9,676 bases of DNA from Mucilaginibacter sp. (GTDB lineage Bacteria; Bacteroidota; Bacteroidia; Sphingobacteriales; Sphingobacteriaceae): positions 1-9,676 of the forward strand of contig JAFAKI010000358.1 in assembly GCA_019235595.1 (NCBI GenBank), given 5' to 3'. Positions 1 to 7,032 of this stretch are shown here, piece after piece (positions within the stretch are counted from its first letter, which is position 1; every line of letters begins with the position of its first letter). Under the pieces are notes generated by a model. That model was given only the letters and a program-made list of their open reading frames with translations. It was not told where the DNA came from and did not search any database. Both the position numbers and the translations under genes were made by a program.

Positions 1-124
1 CAAAACTTTTAATCAAGGCGGCACCACTTACCCCATTCAGCAACCCGTTCCAATATTCGGTTACGCTGTTACCAATCGGAGTAAGTGCTCCAAGCCCGGT
101 TACTACAACTCTTTTAAACTCCAT
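1..124 (-). CDS. fabF: Beta-ketoacyl-ACP synthase II, N-terminal 41 residues (partial)
   Basis: This is the beginning of the elongating condensing enzyme of type II fatty acid synthesis, which condenses malonyl-ACP with acyl-ACP in the cytoplasm. Only the first 41 codons are visible, because the gene runs off the left edge of the window. The translation starts MEFKRVVVTGLGALTPIGNS, the typical FabF/KAS N-terminus with the VVVTGxGxxTPxGN strand-loop; the catalytic Cys-His-His residues lie outside the window. The ATG at 122-124 is 20 bp after the acpP stop, and acpP-fabF is a widely conserved pair in Bacteroidota, so the two are probably one transcript from the acpP promoter. There is no strong Shine-Dalgarno, as is usual in this phylum. 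FabF rather than FabB is inferred from the acpP neighbour. Confidence 0.93.
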   Translation of the reverse strand, partial: MEFKRVVVTGLGALTPIGNSVTEYWNGLLNGVSGAALIKSF

Positions 125-144
125 TTAAGCTAATTGGAGATTTT

Positions 145-381
145 TTATTTAACGTTTTTTTCAAGGTAAGCAATTGCCTGCCCTACAGTGCCAATTGTTT
201 CTGCCTGATCGTCAGGAATAGCCACGTTAAATTCTTTTTCAAACTCCATGATTAATTCCACGGTGTCTAACGAGTCTGCACCAAGATCGTTGGTGAAGCT
301 GGCTTCAGGTGTTACTTCACTTTCGTCAACACCTAATTTTTCTACGATAATAGCTTTTACTCTTGAAGCGATATCAGACAT
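145..381 (-). CDS. acpP: Acyl carrier protein
   Basis: A 78-residue acyl carrier protein that carries growing acyl chains on a 4'-phosphopantetheine arm through fatty acid synthesis. The attachment motif GADSLDTVELIMEFE is intact, with the modified serine at residue 37 (D36-S37-L38). The protein is short and acidic with the expected four-helix pattern, and the length matches typical bacterial ACPs. The ATG at 379-381 is the only sensible start, because the ACP fold begins immediately. The gene sits 20 bp ahead of fabF on the same strand. A promoter match lies about 40 bp upstream, and the opposite strand carries the divergent IPExxxVDY gene. Nothing unusual is seen in the product. Confidence 0.98.
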   Translation of the reverse strand: MSDIASRVKAIIVEKLGVDESEVTPEASFTNDLGADSLDTVELIMEFEKEFNVAIPDDQAETIGTVGQAIAYLEKNVK

Positions 382-417
382 ACTTTTAATGGTTTAATGA
401 TTAAATAAAATTCAGTG

Positions 418-448
418 CAAAGAAAAATAAAATCTATCAAATAACAAA
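418..448 (-). promoter_or_regulatory. Putative acpP-fabF promoter
   Basis: Read on the minus strand, TTTG (445-448) is followed after 19 bp by TTTCTTTG (418-425). This is one mismatch from the Bacteroidota -7 consensus TAnnTTTG, at the usual spacing. It would start a transcript roughly 30 nt before the acpP ATG. The assignment rests on motif match and position only. Confidence 0.45.
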
Positions 449-505
449 TCTAAAAACTTTTGGTATTTGCAAGTAACAAAATTTTACCGCGAGAGTTTCT
501 ATTTG

Positions 506-513
506 TATTTTTG
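506..513 (+). promoter_or_regulatory. Putative -7 element for the IPExxxVDY gene
   Basis: TATTTTTG matches TAnnTTTG exactly, 21 bp before the TTG start at 535. The -33 partner is poor: TTTT at 482-485, 20 bp upstream, not TTTG. If real, transcription would begin near 520. That rules out the upstream TTG at 460 as the translation start and supports the shorter protein. Confidence 0.35.
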
Positions 514-534
514 AGCCGGGCAAAATTAGTGATT

Positions 535-954
535 TTGAACAGGAAAACATTAAAGTTTGAGATCGATTTAGATTTTGTGTTGATAGCCATCACCACATCA
601 CTGAAGGATTACCGTATTTGCCATCATATAAACAAGCATTTAAGACTTGGTTTTACCCGCAGCGCCGACCTGGAAGTGGATATTCTGCCTGGTGCGGAGC
701 CTGTTTATTTTTCTATGTTCCAATATCATTGGGAAGCCAGCGAAACAGATTTTTATTTTTTAGCTAATAAAGGATCGGATGGCTACCTGGTACCCGAGAT
801 GCGTAAGGCCGATTATTTTCTAATGATCAGGAATTATATTGATGACGTAGACCTGGAACAACTGATCACAGGGCTTAACCGGATACCCGAAATTGTGGCA
901 GCCGTAAAGATTGATCCAAAAAAAATTAAATCACGGGAAAATCTTTTATTTTAG
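535..954 (+). CDS. IPExxxVDY family protein
   Basis: A small cytoplasmic protein of unknown function, found across Bacteroidota and usually next to the acpP/fabF/rnc and pyk genes, as here. The family signature appears as VPEMRKADY (residues 86-94), a V/A variant of IPExxxVDY. The N-terminus RKTLKFEIDLDFVLIAI and the C-terminal segment ending KIDPKKIKSRENLLF also fit the family as I know it. There is no ATG. I chose the TTG at 535 because it begins right at the conserved NRKTLKFEID and follows a -7 match at 506-513. GTG at 529 (two more residues) is an alternative. The frame is open back to a TTG at 460, but those extra 25 residues do not resemble the family. It is followed 78 bp later by pyk on the same strand, probably cotranscribed. 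Confidence 0.85.
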   Translation: MNRKTLKFEIDLDFVLIAITTSLKDYRICHHINKHLRLGFTRSADLEVDILPGAEPVYFSMFQYHWEASETDFYFLANKGSDGYLVPEMRKADYFLMIRNYIDDVDLEQLITGLNRIPEIVAAVKIDPKKIKSRENLLF

Positions 955-955
955 C

Positions 956-985
956 GCCGATTTTAAAAAGTGTATCGGCTACACT
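956..985 (+). promoter_or_regulatory. Two mutually exclusive hairpins between the IPExxxVDY gene and pyk
   Basis: Just after the IPExxxVDY stop, GCCGAT (956-961) can pair with ATCGGC (974-979). Alternatively AGTGTA (969-974) can pair with TACACT (980-985) around the loop TCGGC. The second stem uses base 974 and loops out the right arm of the first, so both cannot form together. No T-run follows, so it is not a simple terminator. A role in mRNA processing or pyk leader control is possible but speculative. Confidence 0.3.
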
Positions 986-1032
986 AATTTAGTTACCATA
1001 ATAAGAAAACAGCCAGTTTAACCCTGATAAAT

Positions 1033-2469
1033 ATGAAATTATCTTACAACCGTACTAAAATTGTTGCCACAATGGGTCCGGCATCAACCAATAAGGACAT
1101 CTTGTTAGCAATGATAAAGGCAGGTGTGAATGTATGCCGCCTCAACTTTTCGCACGGAAGACCTTCTGATCATCAGAAAACTATCGACACCATTCGTGAA
1201 ATAAACGAACAATATAAAGTGAATGTGGGCATCCTCGCCGATTTGCAGGGCCCAAAAATCCGTATCGGATTGGTAAAAGATGGTGGTATTCACCTGGTAA
1301 ACGGCTCACAAATACATATCACTACTCACGAGTGCGTAGGCGACGATAATCGTATTTATATCACGTACGAAACCTTCCCGCAGGATGTAAAGCCAAATGA
1401 GATCATCCTTTTGGATGATGGCAAGATTCAGATGCGGGTGATCGAAACCAACCGTAAAGACTCTGTACTTTGTGAAGTGGTGCACGGCGGTATCCTGACC
1501 TCTCGTAAGGGTGTTAACCTGCCTAATACCAAAGTATCTATTCCAAGCTTAACTGAAGAGGACCTGGTAAACCTGGAATTCGCCTTGCAAAATGATGTGG
1601 AATGGATCGGTCTTTCATTTGTCCGTACCGGTGAAGATATCGTGGAGCTTAAACGTATCATCGCAGCCAGCGGAAAAGCTGCCCGTGTAATTGCCAAAGT
1701 TGAAAAACCTGAAGCGATTGATAATATAGATGCTATTGTTGCAGCAACTGATGGTGTGATGGTTGCCCGTGGTGACCTGGGTGTTGAAATGCCATTGGAA
1801 GAAGTTCCTTTATTACAAAAAATGATCATCCGCAAATGCCGTGAGGCTTCAAAACCGGTTATCGTAGCCACCCAGATGCTGGAATCAATGATCACTACCC
1901 CCCGCCCAACCCGTGCAGAGGTGAACGACGTAGCCAACTCGGTGCTGGATGGCGCTGACGCCGTGATGTTGAGCGGTGAAACTTCCGTTGGTGAGTTCCC
2001 GGTAATTGTTATTGAGACCATGGCTAAAATTGTACGTAATGTAGAAGAGCTTGGCTATCCTTTTAATACTACCTTGGTTCCGGAAATTCCACATGCACCG
2101 GCCAACTACCTGAGTGACGCCCTGTGCGGATCGGCAGTTTACCTGGCTGAGCATACTAACGCAGTGGGCATCATCTCTATGACGGTATCGGGGTATACTG
2201 CTTTCGAGATATCAAGTCACAGGCCAAAAGCAGGTACTTATATATTCACATCAAACAAAAATCTGCTAAAGGCTTTAAGCCTGGTTTGGGGCGTGCGCGC
2301 TTTCTACTATGACAAACTGGAAAGTACAGATCAGACCATTGCCGACGTAAACGAAATATTAAAATCAGAACACCTGATTGAAGTAGGTGACGTGGTGATC
2401 AATACTGCATCAGTGCCTATCACTAAACGGGGTAAAACTAATATGCTGAAGGTTTCTGTGGTGGAGTAA
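1033..2469 (+). CDS. pyk: Pyruvate kinase
   Basis: Cytoplasmic enzyme for the last ATP-forming step of glycolysis, phosphoenolpyruvate plus ADP to pyruvate plus ATP. At 478 residues it has the usual length of bacterial enzymes. Signature segments appear in order: KIVATMGPAS near the N-terminus, RLNFSHG (residues 36-42), LADLQGPKIR, the B-domain region with LLDDGKI, then the active-site strand IAKVEKPEAID with catalytic Lys222 and metal ligand Glu224. ARGDLGVEMP follows with metal ligand Asp248, then the ATQMLESM and PTRAEVNDVANSVLDGADAVMLSGETS blocks. A C-terminal alpha/beta domain with allosteric-type fold completes it. ATG 1033 starts directly at the conserved N-terminus. No clear promoter lies in the 78-bp gap, so cotranscription with the IPExxxVDY gene is likely. 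A good terminator follows at 2529-2551. Confidence 0.98.
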   Translation: MKLSYNRTKIVATMGPASTNKDILLAMIKAGVNVCRLNFSHGRPSDHQKTIDTIREINEQYKVNVGILADLQGPKIRIGLVKDGGIHLVNGSQIHITTHECVGDDNRIYITYETFPQDVKPNEIILLDDGKIQMRVIETNRKDSVLCEVVHGGILTSRKGVNLPNTKVSIPSLTEEDLVNLEFALQNDVEWIGLSFVRTGEDIVELKRIIAASGKAARVIAKVEKPEAIDNIDAIVAATDGVMVARGDLGVEMPLEEVPLLQKMIIRKCREASKPVIVATQMLESMITTPRPTRAEVNDVANSVLDGADAVMLSGETSVGEFPVIVIETMAKIVRNVEELGYPFNTTLVPEIPHAPANYLSDALCGSAVYLAEHTNAVGIISMTVSGYTAFEISSHRPKAGTYIFTSNKNLLKALSLVWGVRAFYYDKLESTDQTIADVNEILKSEHLIEVGDVVINTASVPITKRGKTNMLKVSVVE

Positions 2470-2473
2470 GGCC

Positions 2474-2508
2474 GTTGAAAGGTTGGAATGTTGTAAAGTT
2501 GAAAGGTT
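2474..2508 (+). repeat. Octamer repeat GTTGNAAN, left inverted copy
   Basis: Four contiguous 8-bp units start at 2474: GTTGAAAG, GTTGGAAT, GTTGTAAA, GTTGAAAG, followed by a degenerate fifth. They begin 4 bp after the pyk stop and precede its terminator. The stretch 2479-2504 is the exact reverse complement of 2995-3020 on the far side of the next gene. Confidence 0.85.
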
Positions 2509-2528
2509 ATTTTGAACCATAATATAAG

Positions 2529-2551
2529 TCCCGGATAAACCGGGATTTTTT
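2529..2551 (+). terminator. Rho-independent terminator of pyk
   Basis: TCCCGG (2529-2534), loop ATAAA, CCGGGA (2540-2545), then six T (2546-2551). It lies 60 bp after the pyk stop and ends 22 bp before the next start codon, so the following gene needs its own promoter or read-through. Confidence 0.8.
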
Positions 2552-2573
2552 GTTGTTTAGCTATTTATTATGC

Positions 2574-2951
2574 ATGATAGATTTTGATAAACCCATCGGC
2601 AAGTCCTTTGGCGGCGATTCTTGTGTACACCTCGAGTACCATTTGACCAGGGCATTCGAGAATGCACCAAGGGCTAATAAATTCGAATATGTATGGTGCG
2701 ATGGTGTTGATACGCCCGATGCCAGGGACATCTCTATGGAAAATTTTATGGCAACACGGGAAATTGTAACCAGGGCATGGTTAGGGTACTCCGGACAGGA
2801 CATCTATAAGATGACAATAAAATTGGGACAGAAATCCTGGGAAAAATGTTTGAAAGGCCACGGCCTGCTCAGATGCTTACCAAGCGATAAATCCATCGAT
2901 TGGGTTGACATTGATATCGAAAACAGAACTATTATTCTACAATTAAAATAG
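2574..2951 (+). CDS. Uncharacterised 125-residue protein
   Basis: I do not recognise this protein with certainty. Starting at the ATG at 2574 it gives 125 residues; two TTG codons at 2550 and 2553 would add up to eight residues but overlap the pyk terminator tail. It is soluble-looking, with no signal peptide and no membrane helix. It is rich in Trp, Asp and Lys, with features such as FEYVWCDGVDTP, a central REIVTRAWLGYSGQDIY segment and a C-terminus DWVDIDIENRTIILQLK that looks like two beta strands. Four cysteines (residues 17, 42, 93 and 103) show no metal-binding spacing. Small single-domain proteins of this style in Bacteroidota are often immunity-like or orphan proteins, but nothing here proves that. 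It stands alone between the pyk terminator and an AT-rich gap and is flanked by inverted octamer repeats, so it may have arrived as a cassette. Clean codon structure favours a real gene. Confidence 0.7.
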   Translation: MIDFDKPIGKSFGGDSCVHLEYHLTRAFENAPRANKFEYVWCDGVDTPDARDISMENFMATREIVTRAWLGYSGQDIYKMTIKLGQKSWEKCLKGHGLLRCLPSDKSIDWVDIDIENRTIILQLK

Positions 2952-2981
2952 TATTATATAATTCAAGATAGCTTGGACATT

Positions 2982-3025
2982 AGTTGAAACAAAATTTCAA
3001 CTTTACAACATTCCAACCTTCCAAC
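2982..3025 (-). repeat. Octamer repeat GTTGNAAN, right inverted copy
   Basis: On the minus strand from 3025 downwards the units are GTTGGAAG, GTTGGAAT, GTTGTAAA, GTTGAAAT, the same order as the left copy at 2474-2508. Identity is exact over 26 bp (2995-3020) and 30 of 31 bp over 2995-3025. A local hairpin AGTTGAAA-caaaa-TTTCAACT (2982-3002) also forms at its inner edge. Confidence 0.85.
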
Positions 3026-3213
3026 AATCAATAAACCGCCGCTTCACAAACTTTCAGGAACAGCTTGTCGAGATTGACAAAATAATAGTCCCAATAAATT
3101 TCAATCATTTTCCTCATCTCAGTAAGTTTTGGTATCCTTTACAAGAACCAAAAACGATGCCATGGTTTAATTATTACTTAACTTTAAAGAAAAAAAGGCA
3201 CTGGTTCGCCTCT

Positions 3214-3245
3214 TTTGCCCTTTGCTAAAAAAATTCGTATCTTTA
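3214..3245 (+). promoter_or_regulatory. Candidate upstream promoter before nrdJ
   Basis: TTTG (3214-3217), 20 bp spacer, TATCTTTA (3238-3245), one mismatch from TAnnTTTG. It would give nrdJ a second, roughly 250-nt leader or start a separate small RNA. The -33 part overlaps the T-rich side of a hairpin (AGGC 3196-3199 with GCCT 3208-3211). Confidence 0.3.
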
Positions 3246-3322
3246 AAAATTCTGCCACTTCATTATTAAACGAAAAACATAACAAAATTAACTGAAAATT
3301 CTTCGATTTTTTTTCATTTTTT

Positions 3323-3413
3323 AGTTTTCCACACATACAATAATCTATAAATCAATTATTTATAGCAACGCATTAATGATAATCAGCTTCGACTTCACAG
3401 GCTGTGGAAAACT
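3323..3413. promoter_or_regulatory. Inverted DnaA-box-like pair around a palindrome
   Basis: AGTTTTCCACA (3323-3333) and its exact reverse complement TGTGGAAAACT (3403-3413) are separated by 69 bp. Each contains TTTTCCACA, one base from the DnaA box TTATCCACA. Between them lies the perfect palindrome CTATAAAT-caatt-ATTTATAG (3345-3365), suited to a dimeric regulator. The right box ends 5 bp before the -33 element of the nrdJ promoter. The family precedent is that ribonucleotide reductase genes in other bacteria are controlled by DnaA and by NrdR; the palindrome does not match the NrdR box well. Confidence 0.4.
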
Positions 3414-3418
3414 CCAAA

Positions 3419-3449
3419 TTGATACAGATTATATTGAACAATAAATTTG
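3419..3449 (+). promoter_or_regulatory. Putative nrdJ promoter
   Basis: TTG (3419-3421), 20-bp spacer, TAAATTTG (3442-3449), an exact TAnnTTTG match. It would start transcription near 3455, giving a leader of about 50 nt before the nrdJ ATG at 3505. Confidence 0.55.
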
Positions 3450-3504
3450 ATTAAAAACCCCTAAGGATTTTTTAACACTATAATAACTTATTAGACATAT
3501 AGAT

Positions 3505-6500
3505 ATGGGCAAAAACATTTCAAAAAAAGCAACCGCTTCGAGCGGCACAGGAGGGCTAAAGGTTGACAGATACTTTAGCAAAGAAGGAAAGAACGTGTAC
3601 GACCTGTTCAAGTACGAGAAGCGCTCATCGGTGATCCGCAACCCTTCGGGTGACGCTGTGTTTGAAATGAACGATGTTGAAGTACCGGCCTCATGGTCGC
3701 AGGTGGCAACCGACATCCTTGCACAGAAATATTTCCGCAAGGCGATGGTTCCACAACCTGATGGCACAACAGGTTCTGAGAAAAGCATTAAGCAGGTTGC
3801 CCACCGTATGGCTAATTGCTGGAAAGATTGGGGGATGCGTTATGGTTATTTCGCCTCAAAAAAGGATGCCGAAATATTCTATGACGAAATCGTATACACT
3901 ATCGTTGGTCAGCTTGCTGCTCCAAACTCACCACAATGGTTCAACACCGGATTGCATACCTCGTATGGTATCACCGGTAAACCACAGGGGCACTATTATG
4001 TAGATCCGGTCACCGAAGTGTTGAGCAAATCAACATCAGCATACGAACGCCCTCAGCCGCATGCCTGCTTCATCCTTTCTGTCGAGGATGACCTGGTAAA
4101 CGAGGGCGGCATCATGGACCTATGGGTTCGTGAAGCGCGTATCTTTAAATACGGCTCAGGTGTAGGTACCAACTTTTCCAAAATCCGTGGCGAAAACGAA
4201 AAACTTTCAGGTGGTGGCTATTCATCAGGCTTAATGTCGTTCCTGAAAATCGGCGATCGTGCTGCAGGCGCTATCAAATCAGGCGGAACAACCCGCCGTG
4301 CCGCCAAAATGGTTTGCCTTGACCTGGATCACCCTGAAATCGAAAGCTTCGTAAATTGGAAAGTGGAAGAAGAAAAGAAAGTAGCCGCTTTAATAGCCGC
4401 TGGTTACTCTTCAGACTATGAAGGTGAAGCTTATCGTACTGTATCCGGTCAAAATTCCAATAACTCCGTACGTGTACCAAATGAATTCTTCTACGCTTTG
4501 CAACAAGGTAAAGACTGGGAGCTAAAAGGCCGTATGAATGGCAAGACCGTAAAATCGATCTCTTCTCAAAAATTATGGGATGATATTTCTTTTGCGGCAT
4601 GGGCATGTGCCGATCCGGGTATACAGTTTGACAGCACTATTAACGAATGGCATACTTGCCCTGAAGGTGGCCGTATCAATGCATCTAATCCGTGCTCTGA
4701 GTACATGTTCCTGGATAATACTGCATGTAACCTGGCGTCCATCAACCTGGCACACTACTTTGACGAAAAGACTCGTGTATTCGATGTGAAAGGCTTCGAG
4801 CACTCCTGCCGTATCTGGACCATCGTTCTGGAAATATCTGTACTGATGGCTCAGTTCCCTTCAAAAGAAGTTGCTCAGCTTTCATATGACTACCGTACCC
4901 TTGGTTTAGGCTATGCTAACTTAGGCTCGGCCCTGATGGTAAATGGTATTCCGTATGACAGTGACAAAGCACGTGCTATCGGTGGCGCTATCACCGCTAT
5001 CATGACCGGTACTGCTTATGCTACCTCCGCTGAGTTAGCACGCGAATTAGGTACATTCAGCCGTTACGAAGAAAACAAAAAACATATGTTGCGTGTAATG
5101 CGCAACCACCGCTATGCAGCATATAACTCAACTGAAAATTACGAAGGTCTGGATATCCTGCCTCCGGGAATTGATCAGAAACAATGTCCTGACTACCTTC
5201 TTTCAGCAGCATGCAATGCATGGGACAAGGCTGTTGAAATGGGTGAACAATATGGCTACCGCAATGCGCAAACCACCGTTATTGCTCCAACAGGAACCAT
5301 CGGTTTGGTAATGGATTGCGATACTACCGGTATTGAGCCTGATTTTGCTTTGGTTAAATTCAAAAAACTATCTGGTGGCGGCTACTTCAAGATCATCAAC
5401 CAGGCTGTACCAGAAGCATTGAAGAACTTGGGTTACCAGGAGCACGAAATAACTGCTATTGTTAACTATGCTAAAGGAAGTGCAAGCCTTGAAGGTGCTC
5501 CGCACATCAATCCTGACAGCTTAAAATCAAAAGGCCTGACCAACGCTGAACTGGAAAAACTTGATAAAGCGGTGGTATCAGCATTCGAGATCAGCTTTGC
5601 ATTCAATGTGTGGACTTTAGGCGAAGATGCTTTAAAACGCCTTGGATTTACTGCTGAGCAGTACAATGCACCTGGCTTTGACCTGCTGCGCGGCTTAGGC
5701 TTCACCAGGAAACAAATAGCTGAAGCAAACGAGTATGTATGTGGTACCATGACCATTGAAGGCGCCCCATACCTGAAAGCAGAGCATTATCCAATATTTG
5801 ATTGCGCTAACAAATGTGGCGCTAAGGGCGAGCGTTATATCCATGCACACGGCCACATCAAAATGATGGCTGCTGCACAACCATTCCTGTCAGGCGCCAT
5901 TTCAAAAACCATCAACTTGCCAAACGAGGCTAAAGTTGAAGAAATAAAGGACTGCTACGAGCTTTCATGGAAATTAGGTTTGAAAGCCAATGCGCTTTAC
6001 CGCGATGGTTGCAAACTATCACAACCATTGTCAACCAAATCTGACAAGAAAGAAGAAGCCGATGAAAAGCTGGATAGCGTAGAAGAAGTATTAGGCGAAG
6101 CAGCTAATGTAAAATTAAGCGACCTTACTCCTGAGCAGGTGTTGGAAGCAGCAGTGGCTATTATGGAGAAATCTAAGGATACCCACTTTATGCGCCAGTT
6201 ATCGCGTGTGGTTCAAAAGAAGAGCCTGCCGTACAAGCGTCGTGGTTATACTCAAAAAGCGAGCATCGACGGACAAACCGTGTTCGTTCGCACAGGTGAG
6301 TATGAAGACGGAACATTGGGCGAAATCTTCGTGGATATGCACAAAGAAGGTGCAACTTTCCGCTCGCTGATGAACTGTTTTGCTATCGCAGTTTCAGTAG
6401 GTTTACAATATGGCGTGCCACTGGAAGAATATGTAGAGAAATTCACCTTTACCCGCTTTGAACCTGCAGGTATGGTGATTGGTCACGCCAACATTAAGAG

Positions 6501-6837
6501 TGCCACCTCAATTATCGATTATATATTCAGAATGCTAGGTTACGAGTACTTAGACCGCAGTGACCTGGTACATGTAATAACTGAACAGAAAGGTGTGGTA
6601 GGCAACCCGCAGATGGAAGATGAAGACATCAACCCTGATACTACCAACGTCTATGAGCCATCGCCGGCAAAAGTATCTTCGGATGCAACAAGCAGCAAAA
6701 AACAAGGCATCAGTCTTGATTTGAGCATGGGCGTGCAAAGCGATGCACCGGCATGTAACGTTTGCGGTCACACCACTGTACGCTCAGGCACTTGTTACAA
6801 ATGCCTGAACTGCGGTAACTCAATGGGTTGCTCTTAA
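3505..6837 (+). CDS. nrdJ: Adenosylcobalamin-dependent (class II) ribonucleotide reductase
   Basis: Reduces ribonucleotides to deoxyribonucleotides in the cytoplasm using a thiyl radical generated from adenosylcobalamin, so it works with or without oxygen. It has 1110 residues, the long form of the family. NPCSE at 395-399 supplies the radical Cys397 with Asn395 and Glu399; the redox pair is Cys188 (in HACF) and Cys408, and the 397-408 spacing of 11 equals that of the Thermotoga NrdJ cysteines. APTGTIG marks a phosphate-binding loop. A TSCPD-type domain spans about 905-1025. The C-terminus is a cysteine-rich ribbon with C1084/C1087, C1097/C1100/C1103 and C1109, the likely thioredoxin-reducible tail. 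No ATP-cone is apparent at the N-terminus. It ends in tandem stops TAA TAG, is monocistronic, and is preceded by a promoter with possible DnaA/NrdR-type sites. Confidence 0.97.
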   Translation: MGKNISKKATASSGTGGLKVDRYFSKEGKNVYDLFKYEKRSSVIRNPSGDAVFEMNDVEVPASWSQVATDILAQKYFRKAMVPQPDGTTGSEKSIKQVAHRMANCWKDWGMRYGYFASKKDAEIFYDEIVYTIVGQLAAPNSPQWFNTGLHTSYGITGKPQGHYYVDPVTEVLSKSTSAYERPQPHACFILSVEDDLVNEGGIMDLWVREARIFKYGSGVGTNFSKIRGENEKLSGGGYSSGLMSFLKIGDRAAGAIKSGGTTRRAAKMVCLDLDHPEIESFVNWKVEEEKKVAALIAAGYSSDYEGEAYRTVSGQNSNNSVRVPNEFFYALQQGKDWELKGRMNGKTVKSISSQKLWDDISFAAWACADPGIQFDSTINEWHTCPEGGRINASNPCSEYMFLDNTACNLASINLAHYFDEKTRVFDVKGFEHSCRIWTIVLEISVLMAQFPSKEVAQLSYDYRTLGLGYANLGSALMVNGIPYDSDKARAIGGAITAIMTGTAYATSAELARELGTFSRYEENKKHMLRVMRNHRYAAYNSTENYEGLDILPPGIDQKQCPDYLLSAACNAWDKAVEMGEQYGYRNAQTTVIAPTGTIGLVMDCDTTGIEPDFALVKFKKLSGGGYFKIINQAVPEALKNLGYQEHEITAIVNYAKGSASLEGAPHINPDSLKSKGLTNAELEKLDKAVVSAFEISFAFNVWTLGEDALKRLGFTAEQYNAPGFDLLRGLGFTRKQIAEANEYVCGTMTIEGAPYLKAEHYPIFDCANKCGAKGERYIHAHGHIKMMAAAQPFLSGAISKTINLPNEAKVEEIKDCYELSWKLGLKANALYRDGCKLSQPLSTKSDKKEEADEKLDSVEEVLGEAANVKLSDLTPEQVLEAAVAIMEKSKDTHFMRQLSRVVQKKSLPYKRRGYTQKASIDGQTVFVRTGEYEDGTLGEIFVDMHKEGATFRSLMNCFAIAVSVGLQYGVPLEEYVEKFTFTRFEPAGMVIGHANIKSATSIIDYIFRMLGYEYLDRSDLVHVITEQKGVVGNPQMEDEDINPDTTNVYEPSPAKVSSDATSSKKQGISLDLSMGVQSDAPACNVCGHTTVRSGTCYKCLNCGNSMGCS

Positions 6838-6928
6838 TAGCTGAAAAGGCAGCGTGAAAGCGTAAAGAAACAAGCTATTCGTAAAATTGGCTGTTAAGCT
6901 CAGTTTTATAATGGTTAATGTGTGTGAA

Positions 6929-6956
6929 GCCCCGGCTTTTTGGCCGGGGTTTTTTT
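6929..6956 (+). terminator. Rho-independent terminator of nrdJ
   Basis: CCCCGGC (6930-6936), loop TTTTTG, GCCGGGG (6943-6949), then seven T (6950-6956). It is a strong GC stem 92 bp after the nrdJ stop, and the RAYT element begins directly behind it. Confidence 0.9.
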
Positions 6957-6959
6957 GTT

Positions 6960-7012
6960 GACAGTTTTAAACTGTCATTATCCGTGGGTTTCAGTTACAA
7001 ACTGAAACCAGT
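6960..7012 (+). repeat. REP-like module A
   Basis: Outer hairpin GACAGTT-tta-AACTGTC (6960-6976), a 10-nt link attatccgtg, then core hairpin GGTTTCAGTT-aca-AACTGAAACC (6987-7009) and AGT. Its core differs from modules B and C by a paired change: T-A replaces C-G at the third stem position. Confidence 0.8.
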
Positions 7013-7032
7013 AGAAGGTAAAAAATAAAAAT

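Larger units (their letters stand above)
2952..3504. other. 550-bp AT-rich intergenic region before nrdJ
   Basis: No convincing gene is present. From left to right it holds the right octamer-repeat copy (2982-3025), a stop-free plus-strand frame from 2962 to a TAA at 3224-3226 without any start until an ATG at 3155, and a 29-codon minus-strand frame (3028-3117). It then has an AGGC/GCCT hairpin (3196-3211), a candidate promoter (3214-3245), two inverted DnaA-box-like 11-mers (3323-3413) around a palindrome, and the likely nrdJ promoter (3419-3449). I looked for a cobalamin riboswitch, expected for some B12-dependent enzymes, and found no convincing B12 box or fold. Confidence 0.7.

Noticed and set aside
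1428..2021. Long minus-strand open frame (197 codons) inside pyk
   Set aside because: It is antisense to a clearly functional pyruvate kinase and shows serine/threonine-rich, domain-free sequence typical of a shadow frame.
3196..3250. Possible cobalamin riboswitch (GGCACTGG near 3197)
   Set aside because: It is one short near-match to a B12-box fragment, with no surrounding conserved core or fold, and class II-only organisms often lack B12 control of nrdJ.
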